Assembly (NCBI GenBank): GCA_965646165.1
Contig: CBFFYP010000115.1
Coordinates: forward strand, 1-9,135
Length of the DNA stretch: 9,135 nucleotides
From: MGBC114844 sp910585855
GTDB taxonomy: Bacteria; Bacillota; Clostridia; Lachnospirales; Lachnospiraceae
Direction of reading: 5' to 3'
Shown piece after piece: positions 1 through 6,430 of this stretch (position 1 is its first letter; each line of letters starts with the position of its first letter). Position numbers and translations under genes: made by a program. The notes beneath the pieces are model-generated. The model saw only the letters and a program-made list of their open reading frames with translations. It was not told where the DNA came from and made no database searches.

Positions 1-270
1 GAATGAATCAAAATGACGAGTTTCATTCGGCAGTTTTACCAGGACTCCTTCGTTAAGTTCGCGCCTATGGTGTTTAGCCCGTATGATAGGGAAGAGGATA
101 GTTTTTGGCTGGTAATATCTTTCCTTACACCAGCTTTGTTTTAGCTGCAGTAAGGGCGAATTGCGCCCCGGTCTGTTCGGTTGGATGAAGGAAAAGGCAG
201 AAGTCCTAGAACTTCTTGCTTTTTGGAAATCGGAACAGCAGGCTGCCCACCGTTTTCGAATCTGGCGTCC
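1..270 (+). repeat. Palindromic repeat, copy 1 (long form, subtype A, 5' end outside window)
   Basis: This stretch is the 3' part of a long-form repeat. Positions 70-187 match the reverse complement of 6512-6629 with no net gap, about 95 of 118 bases by hand alignment. Positions 179-270 match 6953-7044 at 89 of 92 bases. The 69-nt 3' arm is 198-266 and the conserved end GCGTCC is 265-270, only four bases from the potD stop on the other strand. GGGCG-AATTG-CGCCC at 154-168 is a small hairpin. The partner 5' arm is not in the window. Positions 1-69 do not match the other copies; they carry a 7-bp inverted repeat (1-7 with 22-28), which may be a variant of the central hairpin. Confidence 0.85.
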
Positions 271-274
271 CCAT

Positions 275-1408
275 CTAATTCAGTTCCGCCTTAAACTCCG
301 TCCAAACCCGTTCATGCACCTCATTTGCTGCACTTCCAATTTCCATTATAAACTCCCCATCCGCAGCCTCCTCTGGCAAAGCAAGATTTTTCTGCATCTC
401 CTCTGAAAGATAAGCCACTGCCTCTCGATTCGTACAGACATATCCAATATATTCAAAACACTGAGCCGAAATCTCCGGTCGAAGAATAAAATTCAAAAAA
501 GCCTTTCCTGCCTCCTCATGAGGTGCTTGAGACGGCATAAACATAGCCATAATCCCAAATCCCAACCCTTCCTTTGGATAAACCACCTTTAAATCCGGTC
601 TTGCCGCCAGTGCAAGTGTCACCTGAGAAGTATATAAAAATCCGGCTGCTGCCTCTCCGCTGATCAAATAGTCCTGCGTATTACTGTCACTAATCAGCCT
701 TACATTCGGTGCTAATTCCTTTAGTTTTTTCCCCATCTCTTCCAAAACATCCAAATCCGTTTCATTAAAAGACTTTCCCATCGTCTTTAACACCATTCCA
801 TTTATTACACGATAATTTCCAATCAAAGCCAAATTGTCCTCCAACGCCGGATTCCAAAGATCGCCATAACCAGTAATCTCAATCCCCACTGCCGCAGGAT
901 CATAAACAATCAGCGGAATCCCTGCCCCATAAGGAATCGTATATTCATCCGCCGGATCATAAAACTGCCCTAAAAAAGCAGGATCTACATTTCCCAAATT
1001 AGAAATAGCCTCTTTATCTAACTTCTGCACCAATCCCTCTTGTATTGCCAATTCAATAATATAGTCATCCGCAATAATGACGTCATATTCTCCGCCTTTC
1101 GCCGTTTCTAACTTAGCCAGCATATCCTCATCAAAATCAAAATTTGCATAATTAATCTTTACCCCATACTCTTCTTCAAAAGCACGCAGCACCTCCTGCG
1201 GAAACATCCCGTCCCAAGTAAAAAGATTCAATTCCCCGCCAATCTTCTCTCCTTCCTGTTTCAAAGAAGTTTCCTGTCCATTCCCCTGCAAACTCTCATT
1301 TAAAGAAGAATTTTTCTCCCCATTTCCATTTCCACATCCAACCAAAAACACCGCCGTCAAAATCGATACAACCAGACCTGCTGTCACTTTTTTCCAAAAT
1401 CTTTTCAT
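275..1408 (-). CDS. potD: PotD-like lipoprotein, substrate-binding protein of an ABC importer
   Basis: This is the extracytoplasmic receptor of the importer encoded just upstream. I start it at the ATG at 1408 (377 aa) because GGAGGAG lies 9 nt before it; a further in-frame ATG at 1426 overlaps that ribosome site. Residues 1-25 are a lipoprotein signal (MKRFWKK, hydrophobic core, FLVGC with lipidated Cys25), followed by a Ser/Asn/Gly/Glu-rich tether to about residue 58. The rest follows PotD throughout: LFTWDG (62-67), YDV (108-110), IPYGAG (158-163), DLWNP (183-187), VVYPKEG (275-281) and NFILRPE (306-312). However, the acidic residues that hold polyamines in E. coli PotD appear to be replaced: Asp168 by Asn198, Glu171 by Val201 and Asp257 by Met287, with Trp255 replaced by Gly285. 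The family is certain, the polyamine substrate is not. It is the last gene of the operon, 68 nt after potC. Confidence 0.9.
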   Translation of the reverse strand: MKRFWKKVTAGLVVSILTAVFLVGCGNGNGEKNSSLNESLQGNGQETSLKQEGEKIGGELNLFTWDGMFPQEVLRAFEEEYGVKINYANFDFDEDMLAKLETAKGGEYDVIIADDYIIELAIQEGLVQKLDKEAISNLGNVDPAFLGQFYDPADEYTIPYGAGIPLIVYDPAAVGIEITGYGDLWNPALEDNLALIGNYRVINGMVLKTMGKSFNETDLDVLEEMGKKLKELAPNVRLISDSNTQDYLISGEAAAGFLYTSQVTLALAARPDLKVVYPKEGLGFGIMAMFMPSQAPHEEAGKAFLNFILRPEISAQCFEYIGYVCTNREAVAYLSEEMQKNLALPEEAADGEFIMEIGSAANEVHERVWTEFKAELN

Positions 1409-1411
1409 TAT

Positions 1412-1424
1412 TCTACACTCCTCC
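1412..1424 (-). promoter_or_regulatory. Ribosome binding site that sets the potD start
   Basis: On the minus strand, ATGGAGGAGTG precedes the potD start at 1408. The GGAGGAG core is the best Shine-Dalgarno match in the pot cluster, at a spacing of 9 nt. The earlier ATG at 1426 forms part of this same site and so cannot be served by it. The strong site fits the need for more receptor than permease. Confidence 0.75.
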
Positions 1425-1476
1425 ATTTTTAAATCAAACTTACACTACTTCCTACTTATTTTATTTGCTCTATCTA

Positions 1477-2253
1477 TTATTTCTTATCCCTTCTTCGAAT
1501 CAATTCACTTCCCAAAAGCACCAAAACTGTTCCGCCCAGCATAATTGTCGAAAGTGCATTTACCTCCGGGGAAACTCCATTTTTCATCTGTGTATAGATC
1601 TTAACCGGAAGTGTATTAGTAGCCGCCCCCGTTACAAAAATACTAATTACCACATCATCAAAAGACATTGCAAAAGAAAGCAGCATACCAGAAGCAACAG
1701 CCGGAGCAATCAAAGGCAATGTTACCGTAAAAAATACCATAACTTCTCCTGCTCCCAAATCTCTTGCCGCCTCTGTAAGAGAAGGATCTAACCCAATCAA
1801 ACGGCTTCGAACCATTGTAAATACATAAGGAATACAAAAAGCAGTATGCGCCAGCACTAAAGTAGTCATTCCAAAAGGCAGCCCCAAAAACGAAAAAAAC
1901 ACCATAAATACCATACCAAGTATAATCTCTGGTATCATAATCGGAAGAGTAGAAAAATAAGCAATCAGTCCTTTGCTCCTCCAAGAGATTCGTGTCATTC
2001 CAACTGCTGCCATTGTTCCGATTACCGCAGCATTGATACAACTTATTCCAGCTAAAATAAAACTGTTAAAAACTGCCTCTCTCATACTCCGATCCAAAAA
2101 AAGTTCCCGATACCACCGAAGAGAAAAACCTTCCCAGACCGTAGAAATCTTAGAATCCTGAAATGAATAAACTACAATTACCAAAATAGGCAGATACACC
2201 ACCGCTAAAATAATCCCCAGAAAAAAATTTGGAATCTTTGTCTTATTTTTCAA
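1477..2253 (-). CDS. potC: PotC-type permease subunit of the ABC importer (TTG start)
   Basis: This is the second inner-membrane permease of the PotABCD-type importer. I place the start at the TTG at 2253 (258 aa, close to the roughly 264 aa of E. coli PotC). GGAGGG lies 6 nt before it, and MKNKTKIPNFFLG is a normal short cytoplasmic lead into the first membrane segment (about 10-31). The open frame runs up to 2358, but that extension lies inside potB, has no ribosome site and reads unlike a permease. Hydrophobic segments are near 10-31, 64-85, 98-121, 130-150, 178-207 and 235-250. The EAA loop that docks on the ATPase is EAARDLGAGE at 161-170, followed by TLPLIAP. TTGA overlaps the potB stop, which suggests translational coupling. 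The C-terminus RRRDKK is cytoplasmic. Confidence 0.93.
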   Translation of the reverse strand: MKNKTKIPNFFLGIILAVVYLPILVIVVYSFQDSKISTVWEGFSLRWYRELFLDRSMREAVFNSFILAGISCINAAVIGTMAAVGMTRISWRSKGLIAYFSTLPIMIPEIILGMVFMVFFSFLGLPFGMTTLVLAHTAFCIPYVFTMVRSRLIGLDPSLTEAARDLGAGEVMVFFTVTLPLIAPAVASGMLLSFAMSFDDVVISIFVTGAATNTLPVKIYTQMKNGVSPEVNALSTIMLGGTVLVLLGSELIRRRDKK

Positions 2254-2265
2254 AATAATCCCTCC
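2250..2265 (-). promoter_or_regulatory. potB/potC junction: SD and TTGA start-stop overlap
   Basis: On the minus strand GGAGGG (2265-2260) is followed after 6 nt by TTG (2253-2251). The potB stop TGA occupies 2252-2250, so start and stop share two bases in the 4-nt TTGA. This is the TTG version of the usual ATGA coupling signal. It explains why potC begins with a rare initiator: a ribosome ending potB can restart at once. Confidence 0.8.
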
Positions 2266-3110
2266 AATTCCTTTACCCCTGCTGCCTTGCGGTAAATTGC
2301 CAGCATAAGGGAAGTCAACAGCATCAGCACCACAGAAAGAGCTGCAGCAAACGGCCAATTTCTAGCTTTCATCAGTTGTTCCTGTATTAAATTTCCCACC
2401 AATACAATCTTATTTCCCCCCAGAATATCTGCTACAAAAAATAATCCCATAGAAGGGATAAATGTCAGTACTACTCCAGATAAAAATCCGGGCATAGTCA
2501 GTTTTAATGTAACGGTGATAAATGTATAAAAAGGTGATGCACCCAAATCCCTTGCTGCCTCTACAAGCGACCAATCCAGCTTTTCTGCACTAGAATAAAC
2601 CGAAAGAATCATAAAAGGCAAAAGTGCATAAATCATGCCGACTACCACTGCCGGATAAGTATAAAGAAGCCGCAGCGGCTTCTCTGTTATATGAACTGCC
2701 ATAAAAAACTGATCCAAAAGCCCATTGCTGCGGAAAATAATAATCCACCCATACATTCGTATCAATGCACTGGTCCAAAACGGAATCATCAAAAGCATCA
2801 TCACTCTGCGTTTCCACTGCTTCGATAATTTCGCCATAAAATAACCAAACGGATACCCCAAAAGAGCAATAAAAAACGTACAAAGCAAAGCCAGTTTCAG
2901 GGATTCTGCAAATGTACGCAAATAAACCGGCTCAAAAATATTTCTATAATTTTCCCATGTTATTTCCTTTGTTACGCCCCAAACCTCTGCACGCTTTAAA
3001 AAACTAAGCAGAATCATATAAGCAAGAGGCAGTACAACAAATACAATCGTATAAAAATAAAAGGGAATCACCAAAAGCCATGCCAGACCTTTTCTTTTCT
3101 CTTTTTTCAT
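2250..3110 (-). CDS. potB: PotB-type permease subunit of the ABC importer
   Basis: This is the first inner-membrane permease, partner of PotC, together forming the channel. Length is 286 aa from the ATG at 3110 (E. coli PotB is about 275). A GTG directly before it, at 3113, could also start the protein and would add one residue. The potA stop overlaps this ATG by one base (TGATG), and GGAG lies 8 nt upstream inside the potA end. Hydrophobic segments are near 11-37, 70-93, 104-125, 150-172, 209-229 and 254-273. The cytoplasmic EAA loop is EAARDLGASPFYTF at 184-197, followed by LTMPG. The RNWPFAAALS stretch (250-259) is typical of PotB. The lysine-rich start (MKKEKRKG) fits a cytoplasmic N-terminus. 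Confidence 0.94.
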   Translation of the reverse strand: MKKEKRKGLAWLLVIPFYFYTIVFVVLPLAYMILLSFLKRAEVWGVTKEITWENYRNIFEPVYLRTFAESLKLALLCTFFIALLGYPFGYFMAKLSKQWKRRVMMLLMIPFWTSALIRMYGWIIIFRSNGLLDQFFMAVHITEKPLRLLYTYPAVVVGMIYALLPFMILSVYSSAEKLDWSLVEAARDLGASPFYTFITVTLKLTMPGFLSGVVLTFIPSMGLFFVADILGGNKIVLVGNLIQEQLMKARNWPFAAALSVVLMLLTSLMLAIYRKAAGVKELEGLF

Positions 3111-4198
3111 CACCTATTCTCCGTTTCTTCTACCAATACGGCATGTTCCGGTTTCCAGCAGCAATAAATCTGCTCTCCCTGCTGATAAGGTGCATCAATT
3201 CCATATCGGCTTGCCACCAGTTCACTGCCGTCTAAAAGCCGAAGCACCATTCGAAGCATCCCTCCGGCAAACGTTTTTTCTGCTACCACAGCAAAAAGAC
3301 TGTTTTCCCCTTTTTCCTTGGAAAATTCTATGACTTCACTGCGTATGGCAAGCACAAATCTGCTCCCTGCTTCTAAAATCCTTTTATCTGTATCAAAAAA
3401 TCTTAAACAAACCGATTCGCCTGCTAATTCCGCAAAAAAAATCCCGTTTTCTGCTTTCGAGATCTTCCCTTTTAAAATATTCGCACTTCCTACAAATTGT
3501 GCTACATAACTTGTTTTCGGATGATGATAGATCTCATCCGGCGTTCCTATCTGTTCAAACTTCCCGTCCCGCATAACAGCAATCCGGCTAGACATATTGA
3601 TTGCCTCTTCCTGATCGTGCGTAATATAAAGAAATGTAATACCAAGCTGTTTCTGCAGTTTTTTTAATTCCAACTGCATCTGCCGCCGAAGCTGCAGATC
3701 CAATGCCCCAAGGGGCTCATCTAAAAGAAGTACTTCAGGATTATTGACAATCGCTCTGGCTATCGCTACTCGCTGTTTCTGTCCGCCGGAAAGTTCCGAA
3801 GGCATCCGCTTTCCATAATCACTTAATTGAATCAGTTCTAGTGCCTCTGCTACCCTATCTTGTATCTCCTTCTTTTTTGTTCGCTTTATCTTTAATCCAT
3901 ATGCAATATTTTCTGTTACATTCATATGCGGAAACAAAGCATAATTTTGAAACACTGTATTGACACTGCGCTTTTCTGGCGGCAGCCGATTCACACATAC
4001 CCCATTGATAAAAACCTCTCCTCTGTCCGGCATTTCTAACCCCGCAATAATCCGCAGCGTCGTCGTTTTTCCGCATCCTGAAGAACCCAAAAAAGTAATA
4101 AACTCCCCCTTTTTTACTTTTAAACTGATTCCTCTTAAAACAGGAGTTTTTCCAAAACTTTTCTCTATCCCTTTTAGTTCCAATACTACATCTTCCAT
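3110..4198 (-). CDS. potA: PotA-type ATPase subunit of the ABC importer
   Basis: This is the cytoplasmic ATPase that powers the PotBC channel. From the ATG at 4198 it has 362 aa (E. coli PotA about 378). I prefer this start because MEDVVLELKGIEKSFG is the usual family N-terminus and GGTGAG lies 9 nt upstream; an in-frame ATG at 4252 overlaps the previous gene and has no ribosome site. All nucleotide-binding motifs are intact: Walker A GSSGCGKT (38-45), Q-loop VFQNYALFP with Gln84, signature LSGGQKQR (136-143), Walker B VLLLDEP (156-162) and H-loop THDQEEA with His194. Residues from about 235 form the C-terminal TOBE-like domain of the PotA/MalK branch, beginning near FVGSANIL. It lies 31 nt after the DUF1653 gene and overlaps potB by one base. 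Confidence 0.94.
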   Translation of the reverse strand: MEDVVLELKGIEKSFGKTPVLRGISLKVKKGEFITFLGSSGCGKTTTLRIIAGLEMPDRGEVFINGVCVNRLPPEKRSVNTVFQNYALFPHMNVTENIAYGLKIKRTKKKEIQDRVAEALELIQLSDYGKRMPSELSGGQKQRVAIARAIVNNPEVLLLDEPLGALDLQLRRQMQLELKKLQKQLGITFLYITHDQEEAINMSSRIAVMRDGKFEQIGTPDEIYHHPKTSYVAQFVGSANILKGKISKAENGIFFAELAGESVCLRFFDTDKRILEAGSRFVLAIRSEVIEFSKEKGENSLFAVVAEKTFAGGMLRMVLRLLDGSELVASRYGIDAPYQQGEQIYCCWKPEHAVLVEETENR

Positions 4199-4229
4199 TG
4201 CTGATCTCTCACCAATCTTTCTTTTTTCT

Positions 4230-4760
4230 CTACCGCAGACGAGTTCCTTCATATCGGCAAAATGTTTTTAAGCAGTTTTCCAAAGTCCGAATCCGATCCT
4301 CTAATTCCCCCTCTTCTATTACAATGTCCAAAGCAAAAGAAATATTATTCAGCATCCCATCATCTATATACTTTTTATTCCCCCGCAGATACTCCAGTTT
4401 CTTTTCGTAACTATCACAATCTAAAAACTCAATCAGTATCTTTGTCTTATCTAATGGAACATTTTCTTCCTTTTTTTCAAATTTTTCAAAGCCAACCGCT
4501 TTTTTTGTCTGTTCCTCTTTTTCCAAACGCTGCTTCTTCTGTATATCTGAATCCTTCTGCATATCTGGATACTTCTCTGGATCTGCTTCCCCTAAAAACT
4601 GATTTAATTCCTTTGCACAAATCCTGAAATCTCCGTATAATTCCTGATAAATCACTAATTCTTCCTGTGTTTCACTATAAACAGCAACTGCAACGATTTG
4701 ACACAGTTCCCCTTTCAAATGCCGATAGCGTTCGCCCGGCTGAGGTCTTCTTTCTTCCAT
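4230..4760 (-). CDS. DUF1653 domain protein of unknown function
   Basis: A 176-aa soluble protein with no signal or membrane segment. Residues 5 to about 66 match the DUF1653 pattern: PGERYRHLKGELCQIVAVAVYSE, then LVIYQELYGDF and a FLGEADPEKYP end. From 67 to about 100 the chain is a charged, Lys/Glu/Gln-rich linker. From about 101 to 176 a helical domain follows (ILIEFLDCDSYEKKLEYL, then LDIVIEEGELEDRI) of the type attached to DUF1653 in Lachnospiraceae. The function of the domain is not known to me; its small beta-rich fold suggests binding rather than catalysis, which is inference. The start ATG at 4760 has AAGGGA 9 nt upstream, inside a perfect hairpin. It lies 40 nt after gltA and 31 nt before potA, so it is probably in the same transcript. 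Confidence 0.88.
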   Translation of the reverse strand: MEERRPQPGERYRHLKGELCQIVAVAVYSETQEELVIYQELYGDFRICAKELNQFLGEADPEKYPDMQKDSDIQKKQRLEKEEQTKKAVGFEKFEKKEENVPLDKTKILIEFLDCDSYEKKLEYLRGNKKYIDDGMLNNISFALDIVIEEGELEDRIRTLENCLKTFCRYEGTRLR

Positions 4761-4767
4761 GGCTTCC

Positions 4768-4787
4768 CGTCCCTTCCAAAAGGGACG
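4768..4787 (-). promoter_or_regulatory. Hairpin covering the ribosome site of the DUF1653 gene
   Basis: A perfect inverted repeat: CGTCCCTT, a 4-nt loop, then AAGGGACG, read on the minus strand. The right arm contains AAGGGA (4775-4770), the only Shine-Dalgarno-like run at a usable distance from the ATG at 4760. If folded, the RNA would hide that site. No T-run follows, so it is not an intrinsic terminator. It shares two bases (4786-4787) with the next hairpin. Confidence 0.75.
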
Positions 4788-4806
4788 CTAGACAAATTGT
4801 CTAGCG
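4786..4806 (-). promoter_or_regulatory. Hairpin enclosing the gltA stop codon
   Basis: A perfect 9-bp inverted repeat with a 3-nt loop: CGCTAGACA, ATT, TGTCTAGCG on the minus strand. The gltA stop TAG (4803-4801) lies in the 5' arm, so a ribosome ending gltA must melt this stem. There is no T-run after it, which argues against a terminator. It abuts and slightly overlaps the second hairpin at 4768-4787. RNA processing or stability control is another possible role. Confidence 0.7.
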
Positions 4807-6159
4807 ATCCTCCATTCTATGATATTCCTGTCTTTCCTGTACTGCACGATAAGCAGGACGAATAATCTTTCCTGCATTAATCAATTCCTCTACCCGATGT
4901 GCCCCCCAGCCTGCCATACGTGCAATCGCAAAGATCGGTGTATAAAGCTGCAGCGGCAAATCCAGCATACTATACACAAATCCACTATAAAAGTCAATAT
5001 TGGCACTTACTCCTTTATAGATCTTTCTCCGCTCTCCAATTACCTTTGGTGCTAGACGCTCCACTGCAGAATAAAGCTGAAATTCCTCTTCTTTCCCCTT
5101 TTCAATCGACAGACTCTCTACAAAGCGTTTAAAAATATTGGCTCTAGGATCGGAAATCGAATACACGGCATGCCCCATACCATAGATTAAACCTGCTTTA
5201 TCAAACGCCTCTTTCGATAAAAGTGCATTTAAATAAGCGGTAATCTGCTCTTCATCCTTCCAATCGGTTACAACCTGCTTCATATCCTCAAACATACGGA
5301 CTACCTTAATATTTGCACCGCCATGTTTCGGTCCTTTTAAAGATCCAAGAGAAGCAGCAATCGTAGAATACGTATCTGTTCCAGAAGAAGATACCACATG
5401 AGTGGTAAACGTTGAATTATTTCCTCCTCCATGCTCTGCATGAAGCACTAATGCCACATCTAAAATCTTAGCCTCCAATGCAGTATATTTCCCATCCGGC
5501 CGAAGCAGACGCAAAATATTTTCTGCAGTAGATAAACTTGGATCAGGCGTATGAATAATCAAACTATTTCCCTCTAAATAATGATTATACGCCTGATAAC
5601 CATAAACTGACAATAACGGAAAAGAAGCAGTCAACTGAATACACTGCCGAATCACATTTGGAATTGAGATATCATCTGCTTTTTCATCATAAGAATACAA
5701 TGTCAGCACACTTCTTGCAAGTGTATTCATCATATCGGCACTCGGTGCTTTTAAAATTACATCTCTTACAAAATTAGTCGGAAGCGTTCGGTACTCTCCT
5801 AAAAGTTCCTGAAACGATTCTAATTCCTTTTTACTTGGCAATTCTCCAAACATCAAAAGATATGCCACTTCCTCAAATCCAAACCGTTTCTCTTGAATAA
5901 ATCCCTCTACGATCTGTTCAATATCATAACCACGGTAGTAAAGCTTTCCATCACACGGAATCATTTCATCATCTTCTAGTACATAAGACTGAATCTCAGA
6001 AATCTCCGTTAATCCGGCAAGTACACCCCGCCCGCTGATATCACGCAGCCCTCTCTTTACATCATACTTCCCGTACAAAGACGGATCAATCGAGCTATTT
6101 TTTTGACAGATCTCTGCCAATTCTAAAATCTTTGGTGTTACCTGTGAATATGGATTCAT
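4801..6159 (-). CDS. gltA: Citrate synthase (citrate/2-methylcitrate synthase family)
   Basis: It condenses acetyl-CoA with oxaloacetate to citrate in the cytoplasm. In an anaerobe this usually feeds the oxidative arm to 2-oxoglutarate and glutamate. Length is 452 aa, longer than the roughly 370 aa of the short Bacillus enzymes, because of an N-terminal extension before the first domain (about 1-65). Catalytic residues are present: His243 in LHAEHGGGNNSTF, His330 in GMGHAVYS and Asp389 in NIDFYSG, with substrate arginines Arg339 (DPRA) and Arg414 (IARMAGW). SLKGPKHGGAN (272-282) is a family signature. The start has GGAGG 7 nt upstream. Use of propionyl-CoA cannot be excluded, but no methylcitrate-cycle genes are near. 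It heads the likely gltA-DUF1653-potABCD operon and ends inside a hairpin. Confidence 0.96.
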   Translation of the reverse strand: MNPYSQVTPKILELAEICQKNSSIDPSLYGKYDVKRGLRDISGRGVLAGLTEISEIQSYVLEDDEMIPCDGKLYYRGYDIEQIVEGFIQEKRFGFEEVAYLLMFGELPSKKELESFQELLGEYRTLPTNFVRDVILKAPSADMMNTLARSVLTLYSYDEKADDISIPNVIRQCIQLTASFPLLSVYGYQAYNHYLEGNSLIIHTPDPSLSTAENILRLLRPDGKYTALEAKILDVALVLHAEHGGGNNSTFTTHVVSSSGTDTYSTIAASLGSLKGPKHGGANIKVVRMFEDMKQVVTDWKDEEQITAYLNALLSKEAFDKAGLIYGMGHAVYSISDPRANIFKRFVESLSIEKGKEEEFQLYSAVERLAPKVIGERRKIYKGVSANIDFYSGFVYSMLDLPLQLYTPIFAIARMAGWGAHRVEELINAGKIIRPAYRAVQERQEYHRMEDR

Positions 6160-6246
6160 ATCTACGCCTCCTTTTCTCCTATTTTTCTTGTTTCATCTGC
6201 AAAAACCGCTGTAATCAAAAACAAATTTCTGCACTTCTTTCTGATA

Positions 6247-6270
6247 ATGCACTGCCTTTTTACAGTGCAT
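6247..6270 (-). promoter_or_regulatory. 24-bp dyad at the predicted gltA transcription start
   Basis: ATGCACTG and CAGTGCAT form a perfect 8-bp inverted repeat around an 8-nt spacer. It begins about where transcription should start from the promoter at 6278-6306, so it would be either an operator on DNA or a stem at the very 5' end of the RNA, about 110 nt before the gltA ATG. The sequence does not match the CcpC-type dyad I remember from Bacillus citZ. No regulator gene is adjacent. Confidence 0.6.
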
Positions 6271-6277
6271 GATTTTT

Positions 6278-6306
6278 ATTTTATCACAAATATGCCACTG
6301 AAACAA
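6278..6306 (-). promoter_or_regulatory. Likely sigma-A promoter of the gltA operon
   Basis: On the minus strand: -35 TTGTTT (6306-6301), a 17-nt spacer, then -10 TAAAAT (6283-6278). TG sits in the extended -10 position (TGATAAAAT). The predicted start is near 6270, giving a leader of about 110 nt. No comparable promoter was seen within the short gaps downstream, which supports one transcript for the six genes. Confidence 0.65.
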
Positions 6307-6430
6307 ATAAACTTTCTATGAACTTCAATAAGTCCTTTAAATAGCGAAAGAAAATCTTTAATTAGACTTTTAGAGATAAGATGATGCCGAAAAGGATTGG
6401 CTTTCACCGGATGCCAAAGTTGCTTTCACC
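6307..6430. other. Intergenic stretch with a short tandem repeat
   Basis: AT-rich DNA upstream of the gltA promoter with no gene. Toward its right end GCTTTCACCGGATGC (6400-6414) recurs as GCTTTCACCGGACGC (6422-6436), 14 of 15 bases with a 22-base period. The second unit runs into the conserved end of the repeat element at 6431. No other structure was seen. Confidence 0.6.

Noticed and set aside
13..144. A 43-codon plus-strand open frame starting MTSFIRQFYQ inside repeat copy 1.
   Set aside because: It has no visible ribosome site. The part over the repeat (VFSP-DREED) recurs in copy 2, but there the frame ends after two more codons and the upstream part differs. DNA-level conservation of the module explains the shared residues.
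2254..2358. Upstream extension of the potC open frame to 2358.
   Set aside because: It lies within potB, reads as cysteine-rich non-permease sequence, and lacks a ribosome site, whereas the TTG at 2253 has a strong one.
4199..4252. Upstream start for potA at 4252.
   Set aside because: It overlaps the DUF1653 end, adds 18 residues not typical of the family, and has no ribosome site.
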